DNA of 64,000 nt from Caulobacter sp. (GCF_017744445.1 NZ_JAGIBH010000003.1:124001-188000), one strand, 5' to 3'; numbered from the stretch's first letter, positions 7,809-16,724 are shown. Translations and numbers: made by a program. Notes: generated by a model from the letters alone, not told the origin.

Positions 7809-8551
7809 CCACGCATCCCCAAGAAAGCGAAGTAGCCGCCCTGCGGGTCCTTGGCGTTGACAACAAACGCGCCGCCTGGGACCTCCATCGGGCCCATCAG
7901 GATCTCGCCGCCGTTGGCCTTTACCCGCTCGACCGCGGAATCCACGCCGTCGACGCCGAAATAATAGAGCCAGTAGGGGCCGTTCGGCAGGTCGGGATTG
8001 GTGAACAGGCCGGCGAAGGCCTGGTCCAGGCCGACGGTCTGGTAGGTCCCCATCTCGCCCATGTCGACGGCGTCGTGCTTCTTCCAGCCGAACTGGCCGG
8101 CATAGAACGCGAAGGCCGTCTCCCAGTCGGTCGCGTGCAGCTCGGCCCAGGCCAGGGAGCCTGGCGACATCGGTTCGGGGCGCGGCGGCGGCATGGTCGA
8201 GGTGTCCTTGAACAGCACGAACATCGCGCCCTGCGGATCGGCCACGACCGCGAAGCGGCCGACGTCGGGGATGTCCTGCGGGGCTTTGTGGACCTGGCCG
8301 CCGGCGGCCTCGACCTTGTCCGCGAAGGCGTCGACGTCATCAACGGCGATGTAGCCTATCCAGCCAGGCGGCATGCCCTGCATCTCCAGCATGCCGCCGA
8401 CATGGATATCGCCCGGGGCCTTGAAGATCGTGTAGGGGCCGGCCGGTCCCGACGACATCTCGGACGTCCAGCCGATCACGGCCTTGTAGAAGTCGCCGGC
8501 CGCCTTGGTGTCGGTGGTGACCAGCTCGAACCAGCAGAAATCGTTGGCCAT
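7805..8551 (-). CDS. VOC superfamily (glyoxalase/bleomycin-resistance fold) protein
   Basis: A 248-residue protein starting [20 protein letters not shown] at an ATG with AAGGAG six bases upstream. It contains two tandem VOC modules: residues about 1-120 (ending in [15 protein letters not shown]) and about 125-248 (ending in [15 protein letters not shown]). The second begins with the matching [19 protein letters not shown]. This paired-module type is often annotated as a glyoxalase-like or 27-kDa antigen-like protein. The D-P-Q-G strand turns are intact in both modules. No substrate can be assigned. It is followed upstream on the same strand by the DUF899 gene, possibly cotranscribed. Confidence 0.85.
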   Translation of the reverse strand: MANDFCWFELVTTDTKAAGDFYKAVIGWTSEMSSGPAGPYTIFKAPGDIHVGGMLEMQGMPPGWIGYIAVDDVDAFADKVEAAGGQVHKAPQDIPDVGRFAVVADPQGAMFVLFKDTSTMPPPRPEPMSPGSLAWAELHATDWETAFAFYAGQFGWKKHDAVDMGEMGTYQTVGLDQAFAGLFTNPDLPNGPYWLYYFGVDGVDSAVERVKANGGEILMGPMEVPGGAFVVNAKDPQGGYFAFLGMRG

Positions 8552-8613
8552 TGGAGGCTCCTTCAACGGCGGGGAGGGCAGCGCCTCGACGAGGGCGCTT
8601 CAGGATCGGATCA

Positions 8614-9345
8614 TCAGGCGGCGCCGCAGCAGCTCGATTTGGGCGCGGCTTCGTACTCGTCGTGGCGACGGATGAAATCCATGTCGCCTTCCTCGTTGCG
8701 GCCCAGCGGGGCGCGGTCGAGGATCATCATCGTGCCCAGCAGGTCCTCGGCCCCGCGGGCATAGGTCGAATAGGTGTGGAACACCTGGCCGGCCTCGTCG
8801 CGATAGAAGGCCGACAGGCCCGGCAGCTCGTCATGGGCCTGGGCGACGGGGATATCGACATAGCCGTAGTTCACCGTCTCGCCGGCCAACTCCTGGGCCG
8901 TGAACGAGACGCGGAAGTCGTGATTGAAGTCGCTATCGGCCGCCGACGCCCACGGAAAATGCCAGCCCATGCGGCGCTTATAGGCGGTGATCTTGTCAAG
9001 CGGCGCGCGTGAGGCGGCGATCAGGGTGACGTCGTGGTTGTTGAGGTGCGGCAGCGTGCCGTCCAGGTGATCGGCCAGGAACGAGCAGCCGGGGCAACCC
9101 GCCTCCCACTCCGGTCCGAACATGAAGTGATAGACCATCAGCTGGCTGCGGCCGTCGAACAGCTGGGCCAGAGTCTTCGGCCCGACGTCGGTGTCGAACA
9201 CATAGTCCTTGGTCAGCTTGACCCAGGGCAGGGCCAGGCGCTCGAGGTTCAGGGCGTCCAGCGCGCGGGTGTGGGCCTTTTCCTTGATCAGCAGGGCGCG
9301 GCGTGCTTCCAGCCACTCCTCTTGAGACACCACGGCGTGCGACAT
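8614..9345 (-). CDS. DUF899 family thioredoxin-like protein
   Basis: A 243-residue protein starting MSHAVVSQEEWLEARRALL at the ATG at 9345. DUF899 proteins have a thioredoxin-like fold; here the active-site-like segment is EAGCPGCSFLADH with two cysteines spaced C-x2-C. Other family features are the PWVKLTKDYVFDT strand, the FGPEWEAGCPGC loop, and LSAFYRDEAGQVFHTYSTYARG near the end. It finishes in a short SSCCGAA tail, a vicinal cysteine pair that may bind metal or take part in thiol exchange. Physiological function of the family is poorly defined. It is divergent from a MarR regulator, which probably controls it, and lies before the VOC gene. Confidence 0.85.
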   Translation of the reverse strand: MSHAVVSQEEWLEARRALLIKEKAHTRALDALNLERLALPWVKLTKDYVFDTDVGPKTLAQLFDGRSQLMVYHFMFGPEWEAGCPGCSFLADHLDGTLPHLNNHDVTLIAASRAPLDKITAYKRRMGWHFPWASAADSDFNHDFRVSFTAQELAGETVNYGYVDIPVAQAHDELPGLSAFYRDEAGQVFHTYSTYARGAEDLLGTMMILDRAPLGRNEEGDMDFIRRHDEYEAAPKSSCCGAA

Positions 9346-9387
9346 CGCGTCCTCCGTAAGCTGAACGGTTTTGGCTTGACTGATAAG

Positions 9388-9399
9388 GTTGATATCAAC
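9388..9399. promoter_or_regulatory. Perfect 12-bp palindrome, probable MarR operator
   Basis: GTTGATATCAAC is a perfect palindrome in the 65-base gap between the divergent DUF899 and MarR genes. Its position over both promoters fits autoregulation and control of DUF899 by the MarR protein. Confidence 0.65.
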
Positions 9400-9410
9400 A
9401 TAAATTTGGC

Positions 9411-9872
9411 ATGTCAAAGCCGGCCGTGATTCCCGTCGACACGAGCGTCCCGTACGCGACGACGATCCATGTCCGCGACACCTGCCTGTGCCTGCATGTC
9501 CAGCGCGCCGCCCGCGCCCTGGCTCGCCGCTTCGATGAGGCGCTGCGGCCGGTGGGGCTGACCAATGGGCAGTTCTCGCTGCTGATGTCGCTGAACCGGC
9601 CCGAGCCGGCGGGGATGGGCGGGGTGGCCAACCTCTTGGCCATGGACCGCACCACTCTGACGGCGGCGCTGAAGCCGCTGCTGCGGCGGGGGCTGCTGCT
9701 GATCGAACCCGACCCCAAGGACCGGCGTGGTCGTGTGCTGAGCCTGACCGACGCCGGGCGAGCCGTGCTGGCCCGGGCCGTGCCGATCTGGACGCGCGAG
9801 CACGGGGATCTGGATGTTGAACTGGATGGGGGCAGCGATGCCTTGCGGACCGGTTTGAGAAAGCTGGCCTAA
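9411..9872 (+). CDS. MarR family transcriptional regulator
   Basis: A 153-residue winged-helix regulator. The recognition helix region is GVANLLAMDRTTLTAALKPLLRRG, and the wing is IEPDPKDRRGRVLSLTDAGRAV, the diagnostic MarR D-x-R-x-R-x-x-x-L-T pattern. Two cysteines (DTCLCLHVQ) near the N-terminus resemble redox-sensing MarR/DUF24-like proteins and would fit control of a thioredoxin-like target, but this is inference. No clear Shine-Dalgarno site precedes the ATG, so translation could start on a short or leaderless mRNA. It is divergent from the DUF899 gene across a perfect palindrome. Confidence 0.88.
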   Translation: MSKPAVIPVDTSVPYATTIHVRDTCLCLHVQRAARALARRFDEALRPVGLTNGQFSLLMSLNRPEPAGMGGVANLLAMDRTTLTAALKPLLRRGLLLIEPDPKDRRGRVLSLTDAGRAVLARAVPIWTREHGDLDVELDGGSDALRTGLRKLA

Positions 9873-9924
9873 TCCTTTTCGTCATCCCGGATCGGCCTGC
9901 GGCCGTACGGGATAACGAGAAGAG

Positions 9925-11358
9925 TTAGAGCCCAACTTGCTTGAGATAGGCCTCGACCTTGGCCTTATCGGCCGCTTGGCCCACCGTGGCGATGTAGCCG
10001 TCCGGACGCACCAGGACGAAACCGTCCGCCGGCAGGCCGTAGGCGTCAGCGAACCAGCCATCCGTATCCGTCAGATCCGCGACGACGAGGCCGGGGCGCG
10101 GGGCGATCGGGCTCTCGCCCAGCAGGGTCCAGTGCGGGCCGGCCAGGACTTCGAATACGCGCTGGCCGCCGCACGGCGCGTCCGGCGCGCGGTCGCCCGG
10201 CGCGACCTTGGCCTCGACGCCCAGGTCCAGCGACAGGGTCGAGCCCTCGTAGCCGAGATCCAGCTGCCGGGCCTCGCGACCGCGCTTCATGCCTTGCTTG
10301 GTCATGGCCTTGGCCAGGAGGTCGGTGGACAGGCCCAGCACCCCGGCGGCGATCGGGCGACGCTCGGCCTCATAGGTGTCGATCAGGCTCTCGGGCGCAC
10401 CGGCCAGGACGGCGGCCAGCTTCCAGCCCAGATTGTAGGCGTCCTGGATGCTGGTGTTCAGGCCCTGGCCTCCGGTGGGTGGGTGGATATGCGCGGCGTC
10501 GCCGGCCAGCAGCACGCGGCCGACCCGATAACGATCGGCGAGGCGGGCGTTGAGGCCATAGACCGAGGCCCAGAACACTTCGTGGACGACGATGTCGTCG
10601 TGACCCGTCCGTTCACGGATCACGGCGTTGAGGCCTTCAATGGTCAGGCCGGCCTCGCCGTCCGCCGGAGCGTGACCCTGGATCTGGAAGAGGTCTGTCC
10701 CGGCCAGCGGGCAGAACGACACCTGGGCCGTCTCGCGCGTCCCGAACACATGCCAGGCGTCGCGGGAGAGGCCGGTCAGCTTGGTGTCGGCGACCATGGC
10801 CAGGCCCGGCATGGTCTTGCCGGGGAAGCCGATGTCCAGGGCATGGCGCACGAAGCTGCGGCCGCCGTCGGCGCCGACCAGCCAGCGGGCGCGCAGCGTG
10901 CGGCCGTCGGCCAGGGTCGCGATGACGCCCTCGGCGTCCTGGTCGATCCCGGTCAGCTCGGCGCCGTACTCCGGCGTGTGGCCAAGGTCCGCCAGGCGCT
11001 GGCGCAGGATGGTCTCGGTCAGGAACTGCGGCAGCATCAGCGGCGCGGCATAGGGCTCGGCCGGGGAGGGCGTCGCGCCCTCGCCGATCGCCGTCTCCTC
11101 GAAGCCGCCGTCGGGGGCGTAGTTGCGCACCGGCGGATACGGGCCGCCCGTCGCCAGCATCGGCGCCAGGACGCCCAGGTCCTCGAACACCTCCAGGCTG
11201 CGGGGCTGGATGCCCTTGCCGCGCGAGCCCTGGAAAGGACGCTCCGCCTTATCGATCAGGCGGAAGGCGACGCCCCGGCGGGCCAGGTCGATGGCCAGGG
11301 TCAGGCCGGCCGGACCGGCGCCGGCGATCAGGACGTCAGTGGTGAAAGCTTGGGTCAT
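9925..11358 (-). CDS. FAD-dependent aromatic monooxygenase (group A flavoprotein hydroxylase)
   Basis: A 477-residue enzyme with the three signatures of the PHBH-like FAD_binding_3 family: GAGPAGLTLAIDLARRG near the N-terminus for the FAD ADP moiety, WLVGADGGRSFVRH (the DG motif for FAD and NADPH), and RVLLAGDAAHIHPPTGGQGL (the GD motif for the FAD ribitol). The C-terminal ~100 residues form the thioredoxin-like tail of phenol hydroxylase-type members. It should hydroxylate an aromatic ring with O2 and NAD(P)H, but the substrate is unknown. Start at ATG with AAGGAG seven bases upstream. It is divergent from a MarR gene with three operator-like repeats, suggesting induction by an aromatic ligand. 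Confidence 0.9.
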   Translation of the reverse strand: MTQAFTTDVLIAGAGPAGLTLAIDLARRGVAFRLIDKAERPFQGSRGKGIQPRSLEVFEDLGVLAPMLATGGPYPPVRNYAPDGGFEETAIGEGATPSPAEPYAAPLMLPQFLTETILRQRLADLGHTPEYGAELTGIDQDAEGVIATLADGRTLRARWLVGADGGRSFVRHALDIGFPGKTMPGLAMVADTKLTGLSRDAWHVFGTRETAQVSFCPLAGTDLFQIQGHAPADGEAGLTIEGLNAVIRERTGHDDIVVHEVFWASVYGLNARLADRYRVGRVLLAGDAAHIHPPTGGQGLNTSIQDAYNLGWKLAAVLAGAPESLIDTYEAERRPIAAGVLGLSTDLLAKAMTKQGMKRGREARQLDLGYEGSTLSLDLGVEAKVAPGDRAPDAPCGGQRVFEVLAGPHWTLLGESPIAPRPGLVVADLTDTDGWFADAYGLPADGFVLVRPDGYIATVGQAADKAKVEAYLKQVGL

Positions 11359-11373
11359 CCGCGTCTCCTTTCG

Positions 11374-11388
11374 TGTGCGTTATGCACA
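11374..11388. promoter_or_regulatory. Operator-like repeat 1 (TGTGC-N5-GCACA)
   Basis: A perfect 5+5+5 inverted repeat TGTGCGTTATGCACA, just upstream of the ribosome binding site of the monooxygenase gene. It is the first of three like sites in the divergent gap. Confidence 0.7.
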
Positions 11389-11395
11389 TATATCG

Positions 11396-11410
11396 TGTGC
11401 AAAAGGCACA
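11396..11410. promoter_or_regulatory. Operator-like repeat 2 (TGTGC-N5-GCACA)
   Basis: TGTGCAAAAGGCACA, perfect arms, centred 22 bases from repeat 1, so both fall on the same face of the helix. Confidence 0.7.
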
Positions 11411-11442
11411 TAAATCCGAGACTGGACGACGTCAATCAAAAA

Positions 11443-11457
11443 TGTGCAAAATGCACG
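11443..11457. promoter_or_regulatory. Operator-like repeat 3 (TGTGC-N5-GCACG)
   Basis: TGTGCAAAATGCACG, one arm base changed, ending one base before the ATG of the marR gene. Binding here would block marR transcription or its translation start. Confidence 0.7.
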
Positions 11458-11458
11458 T

Positions 11459-11908
11459 ATGAAATCCGAACTCCGCGATATTCACTCGGCGATGATGGAC
11501 CTGGCCGGCTTCCTCAACCGGCCCCAGGCCGACGACCTGCTGTTGCGCGAGGCCGGCGTGTCGCTGGACCGGGCGCTGTTTCCCCTGCTCGGGCGGATCG
11601 GGAAGAAGGGGCCGATCGGCGTGGTCGAGCTGGCGGATCTGGCCGGCCGCGACCACTCGGTGGTCAGTCGCCAGGTCGCCAAGCTGGAAAGCCTGGGCCT
11701 GGTCGAGCGTCGGCCCGGCGCGACCGACAAGCGGGTGCGCGAGGCGGCGGTGACGGAGAAGGGCGCTGAGCTGGTCGACCGGCTGGACGCCGCGCGTCAG
11801 CGGCTGGTCGGTCCGATGATGGCCGAGTGGAGCGACCAGGAGCTCAAGGACCTGGGCCGACTGCTGCGCAAGTTCGTCGACGGCGCGAACGCGGCGCTGA
11901 AGAGTTAG
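11459..11908 (+). CDS. MarR family transcriptional regulator
   Basis: A 149-residue winged-helix protein from the ATG at 11459; a GTG at 11444 would add five residues but lies within an operator-like repeat. The recognition region reads GVVELADLAGRDHSVVSRQVAKLESLG and the wing RRPGATDKRVREAAVTEKG fits the MarR wing. It is divergent from the aromatic monooxygenase and very likely represses both itself and that enzyme by binding the TGTGC-N5-GCACA repeats, with release by an aromatic ligand. No Shine-Dalgarno site is visible before the ATG. Its stop overlaps the stop of the convergent ModE-like gene by four bases. Confidence 0.9.
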   Translation: MKSELRDIHSAMMDLAGFLNRPQADDLLLREAGVSLDRALFPLLGRIGKKGPIGVVELADLAGRDHSVVSRQVAKLESLGLVERRPGATDKRVREAAVTEKGAELVDRLDAARQRLVGPMMAEWSDQELKDLGRLLRKFVDGANAALKS

Positions 11909-12681
11909 TCGACCGCCAGGATGATGTCGGCGGGGGCGATGCGGGCCTCGACCTTCGCGCCGATCTGAAGCCCCCATGCCGCATCGTCCGACTTCAGCGT
12001 CGCCGTCAGCGTCTTGCCGGCCGCCAGGGCGATGGTGATTTCGGCCGAAGCCTCGCCAGCCTCGCGGTCGACGATCTCGCCGGTGAGGCGGTTGTCGCCG
12101 TCGCCCTCGTTGATCCGCACGAAGCTGGATTTGATCAGGGCGATGGCCGGTCGGCCTGGCGTGAGGTCCAGATCCTCGACGCTGCGGCGGGTGATCGAGG
12201 AGCGGAGCGAGAGGCCCTCGCCCAGCGACAGGGTCACGGTCGCGGTGACCCCGTCGCCCTCGACGCCGGTGACCACGCCACGCAGGGCGTTGCGGGCGCT
12301 GGTGCGCAGGCCCAGGCTCCATAGCATCTCGCCGTCGCCTTCGAGCCTGGCGAACACCGCCCCCACCTCGCGCTCGGCGGCGCGGAAGGCGCGGATCACG
12401 GCTTGCCCACGCGGCGTCACCTCAGCCATCCCGCCGCTCTTACCGCCTGGCGCGGCGGCGACCAGCGGTGTGTCGAACAGGTTGTTCAGCGCCTGCACCC
12501 CGTCCCAGGCGCCCTTGTACGAGAGGCCGACCTGCTTGGCGGCGGCGCTGATCGAGCCCAGGGCGGCGACGGCTTCCAAGAGGGCGATGCGCTCCAGCCC
12601 CACGCGAGCCAGGCCGCCGCGCTTGAGGATCAGGGAGGCGCTGAAATCGTCTTCGCGAGCCACTGTTTCACCGTTATGCAT
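11905..12681 (-). CDS. modE: ModE-like molybdenum-responsive regulator (LysR-type HTH plus TOBE domains)
   Basis: A 258-residue protein starting MHNGETVAREDDFSASL. Residues about 15-110 form the ModE winged helix: RIALLEAVAALGSISAAAKQVGLSYKGAWDGV contains the SISAAAKxxxxSYKxAWD recognition helix seen in ModE. The C-terminal part has two TOBE (Mop-like) modules with TSARNALRGVVTGVEGDG and a later LTGEIVDREAGEASAEITIAL segment that bind molybdate. When loaded with molybdate, ModE represses molybdate transport genes. The modAB genes lie divergently 39 bases away. I see no clear copy of the E. coli ModE operator in this short gap. Confidence 0.88.
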   Translation of the reverse strand: MHNGETVAREDDFSASLILKRGGLARVGLERIALLEAVAALGSISAAAKQVGLSYKGAWDGVQALNNLFDTPLVAAAPGGKSGGMAEVTPRGQAVIRAFRAAEREVGAVFARLEGDGEMLWSLGLRTSARNALRGVVTGVEGDGVTATVTLSLGEGLSLRSSITRRSVEDLDLTPGRPAIALIKSSFVRINEGDGDNRLTGEIVDREAGEASAEITIALAAGKTLTATLKSDDAAWGLQIGAKVEARIAPADIILAVD

Positions 12682-12720
12682 GGGAGCTACATAACCGCAG
12701 CGCCCCCATAGGATTATCAG

Positions 12721-13470
12721 ATGATCGCCCGCCGTCCGATGCTGATCGCCGCATTGCTGTCGTTGACGCTGAGCGGAACCGCCTTCGCGGGCGAGACCAA
12801 GGTCGCCGTGGCCGCCAACTTCACCGAGGCCGCCAAGGAGATCGCCGCCAAGTTCAAGGCCAAGACCGGCCATGACGCGACCTTGAGCTTCGGCTCGTCG
12901 GGCCAGTTCTACACCCAGATCACCAATGGCGCGCCGTTCGAGGTCTTCCTGTCGGCCGATGTCGAGCGGCCGCAGAAGGCCGAGCAGGAGGGTCTGTCGG
13001 TCCCCGGCTCGCGCTTCACCTACGCTACGGGCCGGCTGGTGCTCTACAGCAAGACGCCGGGCCTGGTGGACGGGAAGGGCGCGGTGCTGAAGTCCGGCAA
13101 GTTCGAGAAGCTGTCGATCGCCGACCCCAAGGCCGCGCCCTATGGCCAGGCGGCGGTCGAGACCCTGACCAAGCTGAAGCTATATGACGCCCTGAAGTCC
13201 AAGATCGTGCAGGGCTCGTCGATCACCCAGGCCTTCCAGTACGTCCAGACCGGCGCGGCCGAGCTGGGCTTCGTGGCGCTGTCGCAGGTGGTTACCGAGC
13301 AGGGCGGTTCGCGCTGGGTGGTCCCGGCGTCCAACCACACCCCGATCGAGCAGCAGGCCGTGCTGCTGAAGACCGGCGCTAACAGCGAGGCGGCCAAGGC
13401 CTTCGTGGCCTTCCTGAAGAGCGGCGAGGCCAAGGCGATCATCAAGCGCTACGGCTACGAGGTCCGCTGA
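12721..13470 (+). CDS. modA: Molybdate ABC transporter periplasmic binding protein
   Basis: A 249-residue protein with a Sec signal peptide (cleavage near residue 23, after TAFA). The mature start [22 protein letters not shown] and the motifs [26 protein letters not shown] are diagnostic for ModA; Ser residues of the SSG turn bind the oxyanion. The closing part includes [24 protein letters not shown], another ligand-side region. It captures molybdate or tungstate in the periplasm and passes it to ModB. The gene is followed two bases later by modB. Confidence 0.95.
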   Translation: MIARRPMLIAALLSLTLSGTAFAGETKVAVAANFTEAAKEIAAKFKAKTGHDATLSFGSSGQFYTQITNGAPFEVFLSADVERPQKAEQEGLSVPGSRFTYATGRLVLYSKTPGLVDGKGAVLKSGKFEKLSIADPKAAPYGQAAVETLTKLKLYDALKSKIVQGSSITQAFQYVQTGAAELGFVALSQVVTEQGGSRWVVPASNHTPIEQQAVLLKTGANSEAAKAFVAFLKSGEAKAIIKRYGYEVR

Positions 13471-13472
13471 TC

Positions 13473-14147
13473 GTGACTGAGGTTCTGTGGCTGACGGGCA
13501 AGCTGGCGGGGATCACCACGATCCTGCTGCTGCTGGCCGCCACGCCGCTGTCCTGGTGGCTGGCGCGCGGGCGCTCGGCCCTGCGCACGCCGGTGACGGC
13601 CCTGGTCGCCCTGCCGATCGTGCTGCCGCCGACGGTGCTGGGCTTCTATTTGCTGATCGCGCTCGGGCCGAAGAGCCCGCTGATGGTGCTGCTGCAGCCG
13701 TTCGGTATCCGGACATTGGCCTTCACCTTCGAGGGTCTGGTGATCGGTTCGCTGATCTACTCCCTGCCGTTCGCCGTGCAGCCGCTGCGCAACGCCTTCC
13801 TGGCCATCGGCGACGAGCCGCTGGAAGCCGCCGCCTGCCTGGGCGCCTCGCCGTGGCAGCGCTTCTGGCGGGTGGCCCTGCCGTTGGCGATCCCCGGCTA
13901 TGTCGCCGCCGCCATCCTGGTCTTCGCCCATACGGTCGGCGAGTTCGGGGTGGTGATGATGCTGGGCGGCAATATCCCCGGCGAGACCACGGTGCTGTCG
14001 ACCGAGATCTACCGCCTGGTCGAGGCGCTGGAGTGGGGCGAGGCGCATCGCCTGTCGCTGATCCTGCTGCTCTTCGCCTTCGTCGTGCTGTTCACGCTGC
14101 TGGCGCTGGAAGCCCGCTCGAAGATCCTGCTGCGCACGCGGACATAA
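13473..14147 (+). CDS. modB: Molybdate ABC transporter permease
   Basis: A 224-residue inner-membrane permease with about five helices and a GTG start two bases after modA. It has the ABC permease cytoplasmic loop [25 protein letters not shown], the EAA motif that docks the ATPase, and the [15 protein letters not shown] helix typical of ModB. It forms the channel for molybdate uptake. No modC ATPase gene follows: the next gene is on the other strand, so ModC must be encoded elsewhere or another ATPase serves this permease. Confidence 0.94.
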   Translation: MTEVLWLTGKLAGITTILLLLAATPLSWWLARGRSALRTPVTALVALPIVLPPTVLGFYLLIALGPKSPLMVLLQPFGIRTLAFTFEGLVIGSLIYSLPFAVQPLRNAFLAIGDEPLEAAACLGASPWQRFWRVALPLAIPGYVAAAILVFAHTVGEFGVVMMLGGNIPGETTVLSTEIYRLVEALEWGEAHRLSLILLLFAFVVLFTLLALEARSKILLRTRT

Positions 14148-14177
14148 AAGAGGAGCGCAGCGTCGCCGCCGCGCTCC
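14143..14177 (-). terminator. Intrinsic terminator of the TonB receptor gene
   Basis: A 7-bp stem GGAGCGC (14152-14158) with GCGCTCC (14171-14177) is followed on the minus strand by TCTTTTAT. It ends the 14202-16628 transcript and overlaps the modB stop region. Confidence 0.55.
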
Positions 14178-14201
14178 AAGGGACCGAGATCGGGAAGGTG
14201 C

Positions 14202-16628
14202 TCAGAACTTCCAGGTGAGCGACGCGCCATAGGTCGTGGGCTTGCCCGGGAAGCGGACGACCACGTTGGCGTTGCTGCTGACGGCGCTCCAATAATATTC
14301 GTTGGTGATGTTGCGGCCCCAGACGGTCAGGTCCCAGCCCTTCTCGGGCGAGCCGATGCCGACGCTGGCGTTCAGCATGCCGTAGCTGTCGATGACGAAC
14401 AGCGGATTGCCCTCCAGGTCGGCATAGGACTTGTCCTGCCAGCGGCCGTTCAGAGCCGCGTTCAGCTCCAGGCCGTCGCCGACCGGCTGCTTGAACAGCG
14501 CCGTCAGACCGCCCTGGAACTTGGGGCTGTACAGGAACGGCCGGCCGTCGAAGCTTTGGCTCTGACCGGCGGCGTTGATGCCGGTGTAGCCCTTCACCTC
14601 GGTATGCAGCACGGTGGCCGAGGCGATGAAGGTCAGGGCCCGGCTGGCGCGCCAGGTGATGTCGCCATCGACGCCATAGGCCTCGCCGTTGGGCACGTTG
14701 GCCAGGCGCGACAGGGCCGTATAGATCGGGTCGGCGAAGTACACCGACAGCTGCTTGTCGGTGTAGTCGTAATAGAAGGCCGACAGGTTGGCCTGCACCC
14801 GCCGATCCAGCAGCCCGGCCTTCACCCCCACCTCGTAGGCGGTCAGCATTTCCTGGGTGGCGGGGGCGTTCTGGGTCGAGATGTTGGCGGCGTTGATCGG
14901 GGTCGCGCCCGCCTTGGCCCCACGCGAGATCGAGCCATAGACCAGCACGTCCTCGGCCGCCTGCCAGTCCAGGGCCGCGCGCCAGGCGATGTTGTCCTCG
15001 TCCAGCTTGGACTGCACGAAGCCGAAGCTCTTCTTGGCTGGATCGAAGGTGTTGCAGCCGCCCTGGGTGATCGGCGCGACTAGGCCATAGGCGGCGGCGA
15101 ACAGGGCTCGGTTGACGACATTGACGTTCACCAGCATCGAGCCGCCGACGTCGCGCGAGCAGCCGACATAGTCCTGTTTGTCCTGGCTGTAGCGGATGCC
15201 CAGGGTCAGCTTCAGATTGTCGGCCAGGCGGTGGTCGGCATTGGCGAACAGGCTCCAGGTCTTGGTCTCGATATTGCCGACGTCCTCATAGGTGCGGAAC
15301 GCCTGGCTCATCTGCAGGGCGGTGTAGCCGAAGCTGTTGAACGGCGTGGCCAAGAGGGTCGAGCCGACATAGCGGATCGTGCCGACATTGGCGTTCTGGC
15401 CCAGCAGGGTGCGGTTGCTGTCATAGATCTTGTCGCGGGCGATGTAGCCGCCGACCAGCCACGAGCCCTTGTCGGTGACGCCCTCCAGGTGCAGTTCCTC
15501 GGCGAACGACTTGATGTCGCCGTGGGCCTTCTGGATCAGCACCTCGTAGGGCGCGCCGCTCCAGTCGAAGACGGCCTTGCGCTCCAAGCGGTTGAAGCTG
15601 GTCAGCGAAACGAGGCGGGCCTTGTCGGCGACATCCCACGAGACCTTCAGCTTGCCGGCGTGGAACTGGTCGTTCTCGCGCAGCGGATCCTTGATGCCGA
15701 GACCGACCCCGATGTCGGCGCCGCGCACGGCCAGCGGGGCCCAGTCGGCCTGCGTCGCCTTGGTCGGCTTGTTGGCGGCGATGTAGCTGACGATGCCCGG
15801 CGCGTTGAACGGACTGGCGGCGGTGGCCGGCGTGAAGCCGATGCCCTGGGCGGCCACGGTGTCGGACTTGTTGCGCCAGCCGGAGTAGCTGGCCTCGACC
15901 TCGACCTTGTCGGTCGGCTGCATGGCCAGGGACAGGCGCCAGCCGTCGCGGTTCACCTTGCCCAGGCGCTCGCCGCGGCTGTTGCTGACCTGCCAGCCCT
16001 TGTCGCTGGTCTCGCTGCGGAACGCCGCCCGGCCCTGGACGCGCGGGCCGAACGCGCCGCTGACATAGCCCTCGAGGTTATAGGTCTTGTAGTTGCCGGC
16101 CTCGGCGGTCAGCGAACCCTCGAACGCTTCTGTGGGCTTAGCGGTCACGAAATCGATCAGGCCGGCGGTGGTGTTGCGGCCGTAGAGCGTGCCTTGCGGG
16201 CCTTTCAGCACCTCGACCCGTTCCAGGTCGAAGACCGGGCCGGTGTTCATGAACGGATAGGCGTAGGCGACCTCGTCCCAGTAGGTGCCGACGGTCGAGG
16301 TGGCCGACAGGTTGATGGTGTTGAAGCCGATGCCGCGCAGCGTATAGGTCGGCACGCCTTGATAGCTCTGGCTGACGGTGAAGCTGGGGGCGACGGTGGT
16401 CAGGTCCTTGGGGTCGGTGACCCGCAGCTGCTGCAGGGCCTCGCCGCTGAACGCCTGGATCGGCATGCCGACGCTATTGGCGGTCTCCTCGCGGCGCTGG
16501 GCGGTGACGACCAGGGTGTCGATCGTCAGGCTTTCTTCCTGCTTGGGCTGGGTTTGCGCCATGGCGGGCGCCGCCATCAGCAGGGCGAGCGCCGACACGC
16601 TCATGGTCAGGCGCGTAGGTCCTGGCAT
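14202..16628 (-). CDS. TonB-dependent outer-membrane receptor
   Basis: An 808-residue receptor with a signal peptide (cleavage after PAMA, about residue 24), a TonB-box-like segment before LVVTAQRREE, and a plug domain with ETANSVGMPIQAFSGEAL, YTLRGIGF and the DLERVEVLKGPQGTLYGRNTTAG motif. The rest is a ~650-residue 22-strand barrel that ends in an aromatic residue (ASLTWKF), the BAM recognition signal. The type is the FecA-like/Caulobacter family that imports siderophores, sugars or aromatic compounds. A 16-bp palindrome lies 81 bases upstream; the same box precedes the LuxR/acyl-CoA dehydrogenase genes, so the ligand may be a fatty acyl or related substrate. Confidence 0.95.
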   Translation of the reverse strand: MPGPTRLTMSVSALALLMAAPAMAQTQPKQEESLTIDTLVVTAQRREETANSVGMPIQAFSGEALQQLRVTDPKDLTTVAPSFTVSQSYQGVPTYTLRGIGFNTINLSATSTVGTYWDEVAYAYPFMNTGPVFDLERVEVLKGPQGTLYGRNTTAGLIDFVTAKPTEAFEGSLTAEAGNYKTYNLEGYVSGAFGPRVQGRAAFRSETSDKGWQVSNSRGERLGKVNRDGWRLSLAMQPTDKVEVEASYSGWRNKSDTVAAQGIGFTPATAASPFNAPGIVSYIAANKPTKATQADWAPLAVRGADIGVGLGIKDPLRENDQFHAGKLKVSWDVADKARLVSLTSFNRLERKAVFDWSGAPYEVLIQKAHGDIKSFAEELHLEGVTDKGSWLVGGYIARDKIYDSNRTLLGQNANVGTIRYVGSTLLATPFNSFGYTALQMSQAFRTYEDVGNIETKTWSLFANADHRLADNLKLTLGIRYSQDKQDYVGCSRDVGGSMLVNVNVVNRALFAAAYGLVAPITQGGCNTFDPAKKSFGFVQSKLDEDNIAWRAALDWQAAEDVLVYGSISRGAKAGATPINAANISTQNAPATQEMLTAYEVGVKAGLLDRRVQANLSAFYYDYTDKQLSVYFADPIYTALSRLANVPNGEAYGVDGDITWRASRALTFIASATVLHTEVKGYTGINAAGQSQSFDGRPFLYSPKFQGGLTALFKQPVGDGLELNAALNGRWQDKSYADLEGNPLFVIDSYGMLNASVGIGSPEKGWDLTVWGRNITNEYYWSAVSSNANVVVRFPGKPTTYGASLTWKF

Positions 16629-16708
16629 CCGTCTTACCTCCCTCTGGCCACGCCTGCTTTGGGCCTGGCTTTGATCGGAGCGTGCGGTTCGCCAACTCGC
16701 GTAACAAG

Positions 16709-16724
16709 CTATCGGAATCGATAG
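16709..16724. promoter_or_regulatory. Shared palindrome copy 1 (CTATCGGAATCGATAG)
   Basis: Inverted repeat with CTATCG/CGATAG arms, 81-96 bases upstream of the TonB receptor start. It differs in one base from the copy at 17983-17998, and the shared flanks extend to CAAG on the left and G on the right. It is probably the operator of the LuxR-type protein encoded at 18012. Confidence 0.75.

Noticed and set aside
9873..9924. Another extragenic palindrome (ATCCCG...CGGGAT)
   Set aside because: It may be a small hairpin terminator between convergent genes, but with one copy and no T-run I could not assign it.
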